This document shows positions 42,560-56,103 of a stretch of 64,000 nucleotides of DNA, one piece after another. Positions within the stretch are counted from its first letter, which is position 1, and the number at the start of each line of letters is the position of its first letter. This stretch comes from Hemileia vastatrix (lineage: Eukaryota; Basidiomycota; Pucciniomycetes; Pucciniales; Zaghouaniaceae). The notes below the pieces were generated by a model. The model saw nothing but the letters and a program-made list of their open reading frames with translations. It was not told the DNA's origin and ran no database searches. The stretch lies in contig JASXTE010000005.1 in assembly GCA_030280995.1 (NCBI GenBank), positions 38,289,203 through 38,353,202 on the forward strand, given 5' to 3'. A program made the translations under genes and the position numbers.

Positions 42560-45500
42560 TAAGGGCTAAATGCTCTAATGTTTCAATCTCTCCTCAAGAA
42601 AAGATCCCAGATTGTAATAGGTCACCTCACTTAGAGATAATTCAAGTGGATTGTCAATTATTTTCTGTTAATATTATATTGGAATGTCATTATGTGCTGG
42701 ATTTTTTTATATGTTTATTATCTTTATCAAATTATTCTATAAAATTTAAAAATAGTTAAAAGAAAAAGATAAGATTTATTATGTTGGATAAAAGTTGGAG
42801 AGAGAATTTGGTTAAATATGGTGATATTAGTGGTGGATTATTCTCTTGCCTCCAGCAAGAGGATAAAATGCAGTTATCAAATCAAAATCAACAAAAAACT
42901 CTTAGTATAATTAAATCACAAAAAAATAATATTTGTGATAACTCTATTTCTTTCCTCCAGCAAGAGGTCAAACTTCCAACTTTATTTACTGGTGATCTTA
43001 TGATGGAAGATCAAAGGAAAATGGTGTTGGAAAATTATATGATAAATTAGACAAAGGAAAAGAGGGTGGTAGTGATAAATATGAAAATATTGAAAATAAA
43101 AATCATGTTTCAACTTACTCTTTTACTGATTATGGTTCTAAATCCAAAGAAAAATATTATGACAAATTATATAATGGCCAATCTATAATGGATCAAAGAT
43201 CTCAAGTAAAAGTGGAAATTGGTGCAGAAAATTTTTTAAAAGTAGCAAATAAAGGTGGGCCAATCAATGAACCTCTTCCAGTTGAATTAAATCCGCCTTT
43301 GAGAAGACCAAATTTATCAAGAGATATATATGACTGTGCTTTAGTCAAGAACCTGCCTGATTTTTCAGAAACTTCTAGGATCACTGTCAAGAGATTAGAG
43401 GTTGTTAGTTTTGGACCTGAAGGATGGATTTCAGGTGAAGAAATAAGGGTTTTTCTTGGATGTAATGGTTAAGAGGGAGAAGGCCATTGAATTTCTAGAA
43501 GAGAAGAGAGGTGTGTTAAAGCATTCTTATAGGGAGCACTACAAGATTCCAGCTGTTTGCCATGAACCATAGCAACAGAAGCTGATTCCAATACCTGCCT
43601 CTTTAAAAGACAATTACATTGAAGTCATTAGAGAAAGAATATAAACTGCATTATACAAATAATCTTCATCAAGTGATTCAAGTGCATAGTTCTGAATAGA
43701 AAGACCTAATGGAAAGCTTAGAGTAGTATATGACTTAAGAGAACTAAATAGGGTTACAATAAAAGATGTATGAATACCACCTAGTGTGTAGGAATTTTTA
43801 GAAAGTTTTACAGGGGTAGTGTTTCATGATTTGGGAGATATAATGGGGGGATATGACAAAAGAAGGTTGCATACAGGCTCTAGACCTCTTACAAATTTGG
43901 ATACACCACCTGGCCAAATACAACTAACAAGATTACTTCAAGGAGTAAGGAATTCAGTTGCTGTATATGAAGCTCAGATGGCTGGGATTCTACAAGATGA
44001 AATTCCACAATATGCTGGTATATTAATTGATGATGGTGGAATAAAAGGACCTTAAATAGATTATTGTAGTGAATAAAAGGACCTTAAATAGATTATTGTA
44101 GTCAAGTACTGAAGGAGAATCCAAGGATACAAAAATTTATCTGGGAATACACTGTTATTTTAGAGAGGATTTTTTCTAGGATAGAAGAGGCTGGTTTAAC
44201 AATTTCAGGTTCCAAATTTTCTTTTTGTGTGCCAGCTTTGGAAATCTTACGTCATGTGGTATATAGAGATGGTAAAATGATGTTGAAGAAGAAAGTAAAT
44301 AAAATGCAATCCTGGCCAAGACCCAAGAAGACAAACAATTTCAGAGGGTGTTTAGGTGTGTGTGTTTATGTTAGAATGCTTATCAATGACTTCTCTTCAT
44401 TGGCTGCTCCTTTGAGACAGTTGACAAGAAAGGATTCTGTTTGGAAATGAGATAAAGAGTGTAAAGAGGCTTTAGTCAGATTAAAGCATGTAGTTGGGGA
44501 AGATATTATCTTCCACAAGCTGGATTATAGGAAAGATGCAGGCTGGATATATTTAGCAGTGGATTCAAGTCAAATTGCTTCTTGGGCTGTTCTATCTCAA
44601 ATGGATAGAGCTGGCTATATTAGACCAGTTAGGTATGAATTTTTACTATTTACTGATGTGTAATCAAGATATTATCAGCCCAAATTGGAATTTTTTGGTA
44701 TGGTAAAAATTTTAAAGAAGCTACAAAATGTTCTATGGGGACAGCACTTAAAATATCAAGTTGATGCCAAATCTTTCATTCAAATGAACATTTCCCCTAG
44801 TTTACCAAATGCACACATGACTAGATGAGTAGCTTTTATACAACATTTTTCTTTTGATTTAGTTCATAAGCCTGGAAAGATGTTTACTATGCCAGATAAA
44901 TTATCAAGAAAACTAGCTACTTAAAGGGATTCTGACTCACAGGAAGTTGATGAAGATATACCTGTGATTATAGCCAGTACAAAAGATACTGAAGAATTTA
45001 CTTATCTCCCGCATGAGTTTAAACTGGCTGAATTAATATTTATGGATAGAGATGATGAATACCTCCACCATAAGGATTAACTTGAAAATAATAAAAATTT
45101 GATAAATTATGTGCTTGGGGAGATTGATGATGGTGTAGATAAATTAGGTAAAAAGAGGTTGTAGATGTGGTGCATAAGGATGAGGATGACTAAATAGTGT
45201 GGAATAGTAAAAATTTGGTGAATGGTGTATATGTTGATGTTTAAGAAAATTAGGTTAAAGAGAGGTTGGGTTCTTATAAATCTTTTGTTAAAAGGAGGTT
45301 GGACAAAGATGAAGATGATGATTCTGAAGAGTGTGAAAGGGAAAAAGAGGAAAATGTGGTTGATAAAAAGTTTGAGGGTTAAAAGATGGAAAATTCAAAA
45401 TGTGAAATGATAAAAAGGAAAATTATAGGATTTAAGTAATTGTCTCATTCATGTGCAGGTAATCTAAGAGATAGGGAAGTGTCTTCAGACATAATATTTA

Positions 45501-46792
45501 TGGATTTTCAAGATGAAGTCTGGAGACAGACAGGATTTTTTCATAAAATGGTTAAATATTTGTTAACATTAAAAAGTCCAGATAATTGTGATAATAATGA
45601 ATAGGTGGCTATCAGAAGGGAGTCACAAAAATTTTATCTATCTGGTAGAAGATTAATGAGGAGGAGGTATCCAAATCCTCAGGTAGTTATTACTCAAAAG
45701 AAAGGGAAAGACTTAGTTATGAAATTTATGCATGAAGATCTTGGGCATAGAGGAGTTGGTGAAAATTATAGACAAATTTCTGATAGATTTTGGCGGCCAG
45801 GAATGAAGCTGACTGTTAAAATTGGGTTCAGTCATGTGAATAATGTTAAATGAGAAGTTATTTGAGGCCAAAGGAGCCTGGACATGCAACCAGTGAAAAT
45901 ACTCTTTTTGGTAGGGTTAGTTTGGATTCTGTTCATATTAAGGAGGGGTTATATAACTATTTTATTGTAGCCAGAGATAATTTATCTGGTTGGGTAGAGG
46001 CAGTGCCTCTAATTAATTTGAATTCCAGGAATGTGGCAGATTTTTTAATGAAAAACTAGGCATATAGTTATTGAGTAATGAAGTTGGTCACAGTTAATGG
46101 AGATCCTGAATTTAAGACATATTTTAGAGAGGCTATATCAAATTTTGGATAAAAGGTTAGTGTAGCAAATCCATATTATCCTGAAGCTGAAGGAATAATA
46201 GAATGAGGGAATCAAGTTATCAGGGTTACTTTACTTAAAATGTGTGAATCAAGTGCTGAAAAGTTGAGGCACTATTTACCATTAGTTTTATTTGCTGAAA
46301 GAATCACTTCCAAAAGGACAACTGTATGTTCACCACATGAACTAGTTTTTAAACAGAAATAAAATTTACCAGTTGATTTAGAGGCTGAATCATATCTTGG
46401 AGTAGATTGTGACACAGTCAAAACTAATGAGGAATTATTATGTGTAAGAATGGTTCAGCTAGAAAAGAAAGAAGAAAGTTATAAAAAATGCATATTTGAT
46501 AATGATGAATATTTGGAATCAGTCAGTAAGATATAAGAATAAGAGGTTGGATCATAGGTTAAGGAATCCTTAGAAAATCGGAGATATGGCCTTGGTGTAT
46601 AATAGGAGTTTGGAAAGTCAGTGGGGAAAAATGTTTACAGATAGGTGGAATGGACCATACAGAGTTAGAGAAAAAGTGTCTGGTGGTTCATATGTATTAG
46701 AAGAGTTTTATGGAGTTGTTTTGAAAAAGAGGGTAGCTTCTGATAAAGTCAAGTGGCTCTATCTGAGTGGCACAAGGTGTGCTGAAGTATAA
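42560..46792 (+). pseudogene. pol: Pol of element D, decayed
   Basis: Fragments align with B pol from start to end: NVSISPQEKIPDCNRSPHLEII, LQQEDKMQL, PLRRPNLSRDIYD, DLGDIMGGYDKRRLH, ILIDDGGIKGP (catalytic DD kept), ALEILRHVVYRDGKMM, LMRRRYPNPQVV, HEDLGHRGVGENYRQISDRFWRPG, RVSLDSVHIKEG, and a final WGKMFTDRWNGPYRV...SGGSYVLEEF. More than 30 stops or frameshifts. A short duplication sits at 44041-44100. Unlike element A, the integrase C-terminus is present. Confidence 0.9.
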
Positions 46793-46995
46793 CTCTGAAA
46801 TGAGGATAAACTAACAACTATCATTTATAAAGATTTCCTCTGAAATGAGGATAAACTACTTTACTATTTCTTAAAGAAGATTTACTCTGCAAGAGAGTAT
46901 AAACTAAAACTATCATTAAAATTATCAATTATTAAATTTGAATGTTGAAAGTTTATGGTTAAAAATTATAATGGAATGTAATTAATTTTTTTGAT

Positions 46996-47540
46996 AGAAG
47001 AGTTCACAGGGGAGCCTTCTAAGTTTAATATTGGTAAATTTGGGGGTAATTGGTGGGCTGGCTGCTCTATACACACTTACCCCACAATATCAATTACTAT
47101 AGTTTTCCTGGTTCAAGTAAGATACTGGCTTTTCTTTTATTATATAGGAAGTCCACTAAAGCTATAAACTGTATCAAAATGATGTCAATTGATTATGTTC
47201 ATTTGAAGCTGGATTTAAGAATTTCATTTATTTATTTTTTTGATTTATGAAATTTTATTTTTGAATTTTTTTATTTAGAATTTTACTTTATTTTCATTTT
47301 AAAATTATTAAAATCAAATTTTTTCAGAGATAATGATTGCTGATGGTCTCCAATCATTTTACAAATTGGAGGGAGCTCACCCAGTGATCATTTCTATTTT
47401 TGTTATTATTTTTTTCAAATTTTTCAAAAATCATTTATGTTATTTTCAATTTCTTTTCTTTTGTATCCCACATCAAGGTGTACTTGGATGTGGGTATGAT
47501 TTCAGGGGTATGGCTCATCAAATGGCTGGGGGCATCTTTT
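46996..47540 (+). promoter_or_regulatory. Hairpin modules H1-H5, element D (partly decayed)
   Basis: H1 AGAAG/CTTCT (46996-47020); H2 GGGGTAATTG/CACTTACCCC (47043-47083); H3 remnant (47338-47390); H4 CCACATC/GATGTGG (47468-47493); H5 core GGCTCATCAAATGGC (47511-47525). Order and spacing as in B. Confidence 0.7.
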
Positions 47541-47819
47541 ATATATTTAATTTTAATGTTCAAATTTCAGAAAATCTTTAATTAAAAATAAAACAAAAAT
47601 AAAAATAAATAAAAATAATAAATAAATAAAAATAATAATGATAAAAATAAAAAAAATTATTATTTTTTTTAAAAAATAATAATAATAATAAATTTTTAAT
47701 TCTGGATTTTCTTTAAAATTTTAGTTTCATTTCTTTTATAAACTCATTACTATATTTTTATAAGAAAAAGGGTCTAATGGAGTGTGATATCTGTTGGATT
47801 CTATCTCATGATATGCTGC

Positions 47820-48330
47820 TAGTCCTCCAAGACTTTAAGCTTACTAATTTTCAAGAATAATTCAAGACTTTGGACTTATGTTTTTTGATCTTTTAGGCCT
47901 TCAAGACTTTAAAATGAATACTTATGAAGCATTTCAAATAATATGGGATCTGTTAGTCATTCAAGACTTAAAACTGAATATTTTAGAAGAAAATTTAAAA
48001 AATATATGATCAATGGAATGTTTTTGGTTCACTATTACCTTAAACTGGGAACAAATTAAAAGACTTTGTCCACTATGGAAAATACTAGAAACGTACTATA
48101 GGGATTTGGTTTTCTAAGACTTTAAACTAGTAATAACATCAAAATGTCAATCATTGGTCCCCTATGACTTTAAACTGGCAAATTAATTTCACTTTGCTCC
48201 ACCAAGACTATAAACTGGAAATCTATTAAGAATTTGGTTTCAGGGATATTAGAAGGAAATTATAATCCAGTGGGATATTCAATTCAGTAATTTTTAATTT
48301 ACCATTGGCTCATCAGTACTCAAACTGGTA
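47820..48330 (+). repeat. Motif array of element D
   Basis: About nine decayed copies of the ~22-bp motif, best preserved at 48157 (CCCCTATGACTTTAAACTGG) and 48200 (CTCCACCAAGACTATAAACT). No antisense gene 1 is left between the hairpins and the array. Confidence 0.75.
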
Positions 48331-48629
48331 CTCACTCATTTGGACAACTCAGTCATTAATGAAAATAGTGAAACAAATTTTACACAATGGAGATTTCATT
48401 AAAAGGAGTTATTTAGGATTAAAAAAAAGGAGATTTTAAAGGTTATTTATGAAGATTGCTATAAGTCAAAAATATAGGTGCTATGAATATCTAGAAAATT
48501 ATAATTTATGATAAAAGTAGGAGTGATTTTGAAGGGCTTGAAATTTATTTAAATTTTGTGATTCTAAATCATAGAAGAAGGATAGAATCTGGATTTAGTG
48601 GGTCTCATTGCTAGACTATTTTAGGTGAA

Positions 48630-48820
48630 GCTTTGAGGAACTTATGGTAAGAATGGAACCATAGTATTTGGCTCAGGGAAAAGCCCAAAGGGGATGGAAT
48701 CAAAAGTATTTGCCTCATTAGGGAGGCCTGCTCTCTCATGCTGTGAAAAAAATGGAGACTTGTAGAAGAGAGTCTGAAGGGATTCAAACATTTCTCTAGG
48801 TAGTGAAATCATCACAAAGT
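48630..48820 (+). other. Conserved noncoding block of element D
   Basis: Matches B 29505-29705 (GGAACTTATGG, TGGAATCAAAAGTATTTG, CTGAAGGGATTCAAAC). Confidence 0.65.
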
Positions 48821-48959
48821 AAATTAAGTTTATAAAAATTTATTTCAATATATGACAAATAAATGATGTTTAAAGAAGAATTAAAATCAACCAGACAATA
48901 AAATTTATCAGCAGAAAAAAGAATCAAAGTATTCAAAATTTTAAAGTCAAGAAGACAAT

Positions 48960-49640
48960 CAAAATAAATAATCTCTTTGGAATCTTTCAAAATCATTATC
49001 AAATCTTTGCATCAAAATTATTCTCTTCCTCAAATCTTTAGTATTATTAGCAGGAGTTTCCTAAAAATAAGTTAGAAATTTATGCTTAATATCATCACAG
49101 AAATCAAGAGAGAGATATCTATGAAACTTAGGATAATGATTAATGTAATCATTTTGCACCTGGCCAACTTCATCTGTGTTGGTGATTTTAATAGCTTAGG
49201 AGTTGGAAGAGATAGTACTTTGATTTAAAATTAGTAGGAGTACTATTAAATTAAAACTAATAGACTAAATTTTTGAGCCAGGAAATAATCTTGCAGCAAA
49301 ACTAAATGGAGAAACTGGAATAATAGGATTAGGATCTTTAGATGGAGGAGGAATCTCAGGATTGGGATTTTTAGATGAAGAAGCTGTTTGGAATTTTATA
49401 TTACAAAATAAAGTGAAATTTTTTGATAATATCTTTTTAGGAATAGTCATATCAGAAGAGAAGCTGGTCCAGTATAGGAATTAGTTCTGGAAGGTATAAT
49501 TGGAAAATAACACTTGATTTTCTTAAGCCTGAAAAGACCACAGGAAGTTCTTTCAGGATGACCAGGGTTAGAAATCAGACAAGGAACCTGGTATTTGGAA
49601 AAAATTTCACCAGTGAAAGCAAGGTCTATTGATGAAATAT
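48960..49640 (-). pseudogene. Antisense gene 2 of element D, decayed
   Basis: The minus strand reads FSKYQVPCLISNPGHPERTSCGLFRLKKIKC (cysteines partly lost) and FAARLFPGSK, then a second exon TNTDEVGQVQNDYINHYPKFHRYLSLDF and LTYF*ETPANNTKD. It is clearly homologous to gene 2 of B, with stops and a lost start. Confidence 0.78.
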
Positions 49641-49785
49641 TGATGATGATATTGATTTAGAAATAAATCTGGAAATATTCAGGACTAGTTAAGTCAATTG
49701 GTTGATGAGGATGAAGATAGGATGAATATGTGTTCAATCAATTATGCAAATATAAAGAATGGGGACATTTTTATTGGAGGGAGGA

Positions 49786-50882
49786 TGTGGCAGTCTAAAT
49801 TTAGTAGGGAACTTAATTTAATTTTAAAAAGATTTTTTTTGGATGATAATTGAGATTGGAAAACCCAATCTAATTTTAAAATGGTTATATTTAAAAGAAT
49901 GAGTATTGAAAGTTGTTAAAAGGGGTTAATTTTACATGTAAAGATTTAACAAATAATTACTGGGCAGGAAATGAGATTATAGGTTTAAAATTGCATGAAA
50001 CTTAAATTCAGGAGTCTCAAGAACTTTTGGGAATTTTTCTGGAATTTTTACTATTTTTATTCCATTTTTAAAAATTTCATTAAATATTTTTGGTTATTTT
50101 TGATTTTTCATAATTCACTTAACTTTGATATTTTTTTACTAGTTGAATTGGGCTTCCCAGACTAAAAAAATTTACATGAATTATAAAGAAGAAGTAGCTC
50201 TATCATATATTACTTTTCTAGAATTTTTTTTGGTATTTTTAAGGCTCTATATGAGTCCAGAAGTGCATATGAGCTCTATAATTCTCCAGACAAGCTATAG
50301 AATGCTCCAGTTATGGGAAGTAGGGCACATGACATACTATGCATATAAAGCCTGTGGACTGGATATTAGAGAAAAAAAGAAGAAATCTTATGAAAACTTA
50401 ACAACCAACCACAACAACGCATATTAATAACAATCATTATTATCTTACATAACAAATTATAAAATTGTATTACCCTTATAAATATAACACTTCTACATGA
50501 CATTTTATAAATTTCACTCATCATCAGATATAATAACATATAGGCTACCATTTTAAATTTCTCATAATCAGGGTTCATATTTTAAAAATTAAATTATAAA
50601 AAGACAAAAGCATCATAAAAATAAATTGTTCAATCATTTATATAACTTTTCTAAATAAAGCTTCACTGTTGTGTTTCTTACCCTCATTAAAAATAACACT
50701 GATTTTAAGTCTCAACACCATTAATAACAAATAGTTTATGGGTAATTTCAAATTAAGTAGAGGATATAGATTAGTTAATTGTGAACTCTTTATTTAATGG
50801 AAGGGAAAGGATTTTCTTTGGTTTTTCCAACTCCCTTGGATTCTGCTTACAGAAAGGTGACTGTGAGAGTCCTTTTACTGCA
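49786..50882 (+). repeat. 3' LTR of element D
   Basis: Begins TGTGGCAGTCTAAATTTAG after the purine tract TATTGGAGGGAGGA and ends near ACTGCA; resembles the B LTR at a distance. Confidence 0.82.
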
Positions 50883-52504
50883 GACTACTGCTAGCTTTGG
50901 TGATAACCTAGGACAGGAATGACTATTCTGCATGCAGAAGTGAGACTAACTAAGACTAACTATGTTAAGGCTTCCAACAGTGAAGTAGACAGGACTTACT
51001 ATGCTAATTTAGCAGTGATACAAGAGAGTATCTGGATTATTAGGTAATTTATCTAATGAGGAGTGCTCCACGGTGCTTTCCTCATATTACTCCCTTATGC
51101 AATATCCCTGCTTCCACCTCCGACAATGCATATAACCCATTGTGCTCCTCCTCATTACCTCTCAACCAAATCCTAAGACTGCCTCAGAAAATGGAAGGCA
51201 AATTATCACTCCTCTTTTTTCTCCATCCTTGCCTATGAGACTCTGCCTCTACATAAATAAGAATATCCCAGTTAATCTCTTCACATTCATCCCTAATCCT
51301 TCACTTGATCTAGCCTTGATACTAATAAATTTCCCTTCATCAACAATCCTGTGTACTAACCTTTATAATTACCCCTATACTTTATCCACATTGAAATTAA
51401 TCTTACCATTCCTACTGATATCAATCAACTTCCCCTACTACTCTTTTATGACTCTAATATTTATCACAAACTTTAGTCTGACTCACTTAAGCAGAACTCT
51501 AACCAACACAAAGCATCTCTTCTCCTCGGCTCCCTTACAGAATTGAACATGTCTCTGGTGTCACAACTAAGGATACCCACCTTTTGGAACTCCAGGAACT
51601 TCACCCCAGTAATTGACCTGGTGTTTGCAAATGGCATCACAGTTGACAAAATATATAGTTGTGTAACAGACCAGGATGGGTTGTCTTCTCACCTCTATGA
51701 CCACAGAGAAATCTTCACACACCTCCTCCTCCCCACTCCAAGCTTTTCAAGAGCTGGAAAAGACTTTATGGGTCCTCTCACCATTCTGCTATATCCTCTT
51801 TTTCTCTCATCTCCCTCCTACCCTCCCTCACATCAATTGTCTTGGCTTCCAAACAGGTCACTTCCCATTTTATCAAACTAATGGAAGATATTGTCCTGCT
51901 GCAGAATCCCAGATCTTTGTGTCATACTAAGTGAGGCAATAGCATCTTAGATCCCCTTAAAAATAATTGCTATTAAGCCCAACATAAATACTTGCTCTCC
52001 CCAAAACCTCACCTAGAGCTGAGGTTAAGGCAGCAAGACAGATATTCCACTCCAAAATCAAATATCTATGCAACCTCCACTGGTGTAACTTATTAAAATA
52101 CTTCACTTCCCAAACTCTCCACAAATCAGCTAATTCATTTAATCACTCCTCTAATTTTTCCTCCAATCCTTGTATTTCAGACCAAAATGGATCACTTGTC
52201 ACTGAAAACCTACTGAAGTCCCACATTCTCTTTGAGGGCACTTTTTTAGCATCTATTGACTGTGATTTATAAGAAATCTCCCCCCTCTCACCCCTTTTCC
52301 CTCCAAAAAATCAAGGCTGCTCTTCTTAACACCAAGAAAGAAAGAGCCACCAGGCCCCTATGAAATCTCTAATGCCCTTTTACACTGTAACCCTGAAGCT
52401 GTCTTGATGTAAAAAGAAAGTTCTATAATACTAAGCCATAGACACAATATGAAATGGGTTGTCTCTTCTTTATAAAACTAATTTAAAAAAGAAGCACATG
52501 CCAC
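50883..52504 (+). pseudogene. LINE-type (non-LTR) retrotransposon remnant, endonuclease to RT start
   Basis: Frame-shifted translation gives an APE-type endonuclease tail: LTHLSRTLTNTKHLFSSAP, PTFWNSRNFTPVIDLVFANGITVDKI and SCVTDQDGLSSHLYDH (the usual xxSDHxP is altered). Then KAARQIFHSKIKYLCNLHW, SDQNGSLVTENLLKSHILFEGT, and TKKERATGPYEISNALLHC resembling the start of a LINE reverse transcriptase. It is cut at 52504 by the LTR of element E. Identification rests on motif pattern only. Confidence 0.65.
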
Positions 52505-53605
52505 TGTGGTCTTCCAACATTGGGGGAGCCCTTTGTTGGTCTGTTTGGTGTTGTTTTGATATGTCTTAAATGACATTGTTTAATAATTGGGTGTTTTTCT
52601 GGAATTATTCGACAAATATTGGGACTGTGGGTATGTGGGCATTACCATCAAATAGCCCAGGCTTTTCTCTATATTTTATGTCTTGTTGACATTTCTCATA
52701 TTCTAAGTATTTGAGGGATTATTTCTCATTTTTCATTTTAAAAGATAGCTGTTTAATTTTTTTTTTGCATTTTACGGGCTAAAATTAAGTCTTAGGGTTA
52801 AGTGCTTAGTACCATTATAACAGGCTAATTTTTCTCTACGTTTCATGTCTCAATGTTGTTGTAGCTTAATTATGTGTTTTAAAGGTTTTAGTAGCTGTAG
52901 TTTATTTTTCTAAGTATTTTGGGTGTTTTTAGAGGTTTTTGGTGGTTTTCTGTCTTTAGGGCGGTTCTTCTGCCTCAGGCGGGCCTCCCGACATCAGGCG
53001 GATTGTCCGCCTTGGTGCTAGAAGGCTGGGAAGCGTTTCTAGAGGGGTTTTATGCAATTTGGCGCTCAGAAACGTCAAATTTGTTGGTGTGCATGGGATC
53101 TTAGAAAGTGGTCTGTGTGCATATAGTGAATAAGAAATTTTGGGGCAACCTTAATCATCATACAACCATCTGGAGGTGATATCCTTGTTCCTCACTCAGT
53201 TTTCACTGTTTTTTGGAAACAATTGGCTGTGTTTGTTGCAAGGTTAGTTCTACTTTTAACTCAACTTTGGCAACTGTTTTTTCTGGTGTAGTCTTGCAAG
53301 CTATGTCAAGTATTATTGCTGTCTATGGTGTGGATTTGCAACCTACATCAAGTATCATTGCCTTCTTTGGTGTGGAAATTGGTCTACATTTCAGTACTTT
53401 GGATTGGTAGTCTGTCTGGAGACTACTTTCTTGGCTGATCAGGCAGTCAAGTGTATTGGAAAAGGGGCTTTAAACAACAGGAACCAATTTACTGTAGCAG
53501 GTAAATCTCACTCATATTTTTCTAAAGGGACAGAGGATTTTCTTTCTGGGTTTTCTCCTATTCCCTTGGTCAAGGCCTATAGCTAGTACTATAGAATTTT
53601 CTACA
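52505..53605 (+). repeat. 5' LTR of element E
   Basis: TGTGGTCTTCCAACATTGG...TTTTCTACA, about 1.1 kb, similar along its length to the A LTR; includes a decayed GC-rich patch near 52965-53015. Confidence 0.88.
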
Positions 53606-53845
53606 TTTCTGGCACCCAATGTGGGGGTCAAATCTCTTGGCTTTTTGGAATCTCTGTTGATCTAGGCTTCTCTCTTTGGTGGATCTCCTTTGGTGGATTT
53701 TGAATTTGGTGCTATATCTCTTTGTGGGTGGTCTAGGGGTCTTCTTTTCTGTTGGATTTGGTCCCTCCTAGGTCTTTAACACTATTTAGGGAGGACATTG
53801 GCTATCTTTTGTAGGGATTGGAGGCTGTAACTTGTATTTTCTACA

Positions 53846-55149
53846 ATGGTTAGGATTCAGTCTTGGGATGGTTCAAAGTTTTTGGGGGAGGATTCAAAGG
53901 GGTTTTTGGCTAGGTTTTAGGTTGCTGCTGAGATTGATGGGGCCTCACTGTTGGGCATGGTTAGGCAAGTTATCATTTTCATTGGTAATAGGGAGGTGGA
54001 GAAGGTAGTTTCTAGTATGGCAGGATATAGGAGTCAGGACTGGGGAAAGTTGAAGATTGAAATGGTTGAAAGGTGGCCTACTACTTTCTCAATGGTGAAT
54101 CTTCATGCCATTTCTAGGAAGTGGGAATTGAAAGGTGGTGTAACTTCTTGTTCTCAGTATAAGGAATTTATGGAGGAGTTTGGGGAGGCTCAGGATTATC
54201 TGGTATATAATGATATATTACCACATGAAGATGGGTCCAAGTATGTATTTTGGAGTGCCATGGGTAGGGATGTAAAGGTGGAGGTTATGGAGATTCTTTT
54301 CATGGTTGACTTGATGAAGACTCTTCCAAATGGGGAAAATAGGATTCCTGATATGGCTGTTTCAAAGGAGGTTATTTTGGTATATTTAGATGGTATGAAG
54401 GATAGGGATGTGGAATCTGGAGAGGAAACACTGTTGGACAGAGAGTTTCAGAAGACTGTGGTGGAAACTTCAGCTTCTGGGGAGGTGTTGGTGCCATCAA
54501 ATTTAGAAGATGGTGATTCTGATGATGTTTGTGAAGCTTATTTTTCTTTTCCAGAGGATATCATGGGAACTCAGGAATGGGATTCACTGGATGTTTTGGA
54601 GATGTATGCACTAGAGGATAAGTGTATTTCCTTAAGTTTGGATGAATCATGTGGGAAGGAGGATTTTTCTGGTCATGATGAAGGATGTTGGAATATTGAG
54701 AAGGAATATGTGGTGGATGAATGGTCGTTGAGAGATGATTATTTTTCTTTCTCAAGTTCAGATAAAGGCTTATTGGAGGAGGATGTATCAGTTGAATTTT
54801 TGGATGGACAGAAAGATTCTGTCTTGGATCTTTTTCTAATAGAAGAATATTTTTTTATGTGGTTCCCTCAAGATCAGAAGGTCTCTGCTTGGAGGAGGAT
54901 TTATATTTTGATGTTATGGATGTTATTCTGGAGGATTTTGCAGATTCTAAGCAAGATTTTTATACGGAAGAGGAAAATTGTGATGTTTTGGATGTCACTG
55001 GTATGGGGGTTGATTTTAAAGATGTGGTGGAGGTTCCAGATGTTTCAAAGGGTGGAGAATTTATTGATTCTGGTGATGTGAATTATGGTAGACTCAGTGT
55101 ATGGAGGAAGATGGAAGATTTGTTTGGAGGTCTGATGTTGGGATATTAG
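53846..55149 (+). pseudogene. gag: Gag-like protein of element E with acidic C-terminal extension
   Basis: ATG 53846 (MVRIQSWDGSKFLGED). Residues 1 to about 190 match gag of A and B (LLGMVRQVIIFIGNREVEKVV, MVERWPTTFSMVNL, YVFWSAMGRDVKVEVME, LMKTLPNGENRIPD). A long Asp/Glu-rich tail (LEDGDSDDVCEAYFSFPEDI, VTGMGVDFKDVVEVPDVSKG) follows in place of zinc knuckle and protease. Lesions: TAG at about 53915 (ARF*VAAEIDG) and a frameshift near 54855 after which the acidic frame continues (VPSRSEGLCLEED). Without pol it would depend on partner elements such as A or B. Confidence 0.78.
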
Positions 55150-55199
55150 AATTGGAAGAGGAGCTTAGGGGGTTCAGGCCCTAGGGGAAAACTTATTGG

Positions 55200-56066
55200 T
55201 TTCAACCTGGGGTTTTCAAGAATCTGATTCTTCCAAAATGAGGATAAACTACTTAATTATTTTAGTTTTGCTTAATTTTGTCTCTATGTATTTGGTCAGG
55301 ATTTTTTTTGTTTTATTTAATTCTTATCAGTCTCTCTGGTTCAAGTCTCTATATAAAAAAGGAAAAAAAAAGAAAAGAAAAATCTTAGTATAATGAAGAT
55401 GGAAGAATAGAAAAATTCAAGTGAAGATGGGTATTTTATTTAAAGGAAAATGAAGATTAAAAAAAATGATGATCATTGGTTTTATTTAACCTCCAGTATG
55501 AGGTTAAACTGCAAAATTTATTTCTAAATTGGATTTTTTTTGGTTTTCAATAATTTTAATGGTTTTTTAATGGTTTTGGTTTTTTAATGGGAGAAGATTT
55601 GTGTTGAAAAATTCTTTTGTTAGAAGGTACCCAGGGCCAGGGCTTCTAGATTTTATTTTGGCAAGTGTGGGGGTAACTGATGGGCTGGCTGCTCTAACAA
55701 CAGTTACCCCAGATTGTCTGTTTCCAACCCCTTCTATTAATTTGGTTGAACCCTAGTATTGGTTTTCCTTCACAGGTTTTTAGTCCTCTATGACTTTAAA
55801 CTGGAAATTCTTTTGGTCTTCAAGTGCCGGACTCTTCACGCTTATTGGTTTTGGTTTAATGTTTTTGATGTTGTGTTTTTGTTAGAAGGTACCCAGGGGG
55901 AGCTTCTAGATTTTATTTTGGAAAGTTTGGGGGTAACTGATGAGTGGCTTCTCTATAGAACAGTTACCCCAAAATGTCTTTTTTAGGTATTTTGTTTGTC
56001 CTAGTTGAATCCTAGCTCTGGATTTTGTTATTCAGGGTTTAAGTCCACTATGACGTTAAACTGGCT
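55200..56066 (+). promoter_or_regulatory. Motif copies and two H1/H2 hairpin pairs, element E
   Basis: Motifs at about 55225, 55495, 55780 and 56043. H1/H2 pair 1: AGAAG/CTTCT (55622-55647), GGGGTAACTG/CAGTTACCCC (55670-55710). Pair 2: 55884-55907 and 55930-55970. The flanking sequence is also duplicated (GTTAGAAGGTACCCAGGG, GCTTCTAGATTTTATTTTGG). Confidence 0.78.
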
Positions 56067-56103
56067 TACTGGTTCAAGACAGTCTTAATGGTCATGGTGG
56101 TGG

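Larger units (their letters stand above)
39035..50882 (+). mobile_element. Old Ty3/gypsy element D, related to B
   Basis: A 5'-truncated LTR (39035-39860), gag and pol riddled with stops, the same 3' modules as B, and a 3' LTR (49786-50882). CpG is very sparse compared with B, and many differences from B are C-to-T or G-to-A, indicating age and probably methylation-driven decay. Confidence 0.9.

Noticed and set aside
51056..52504. A host gene in the 51-52 kb region
   Set aside because: Frame-shifted reading matches a LINE endonuclease/RT pattern (VIDLVFANG, DQNGSLVTENLLKSH) and stops accumulate throughout.
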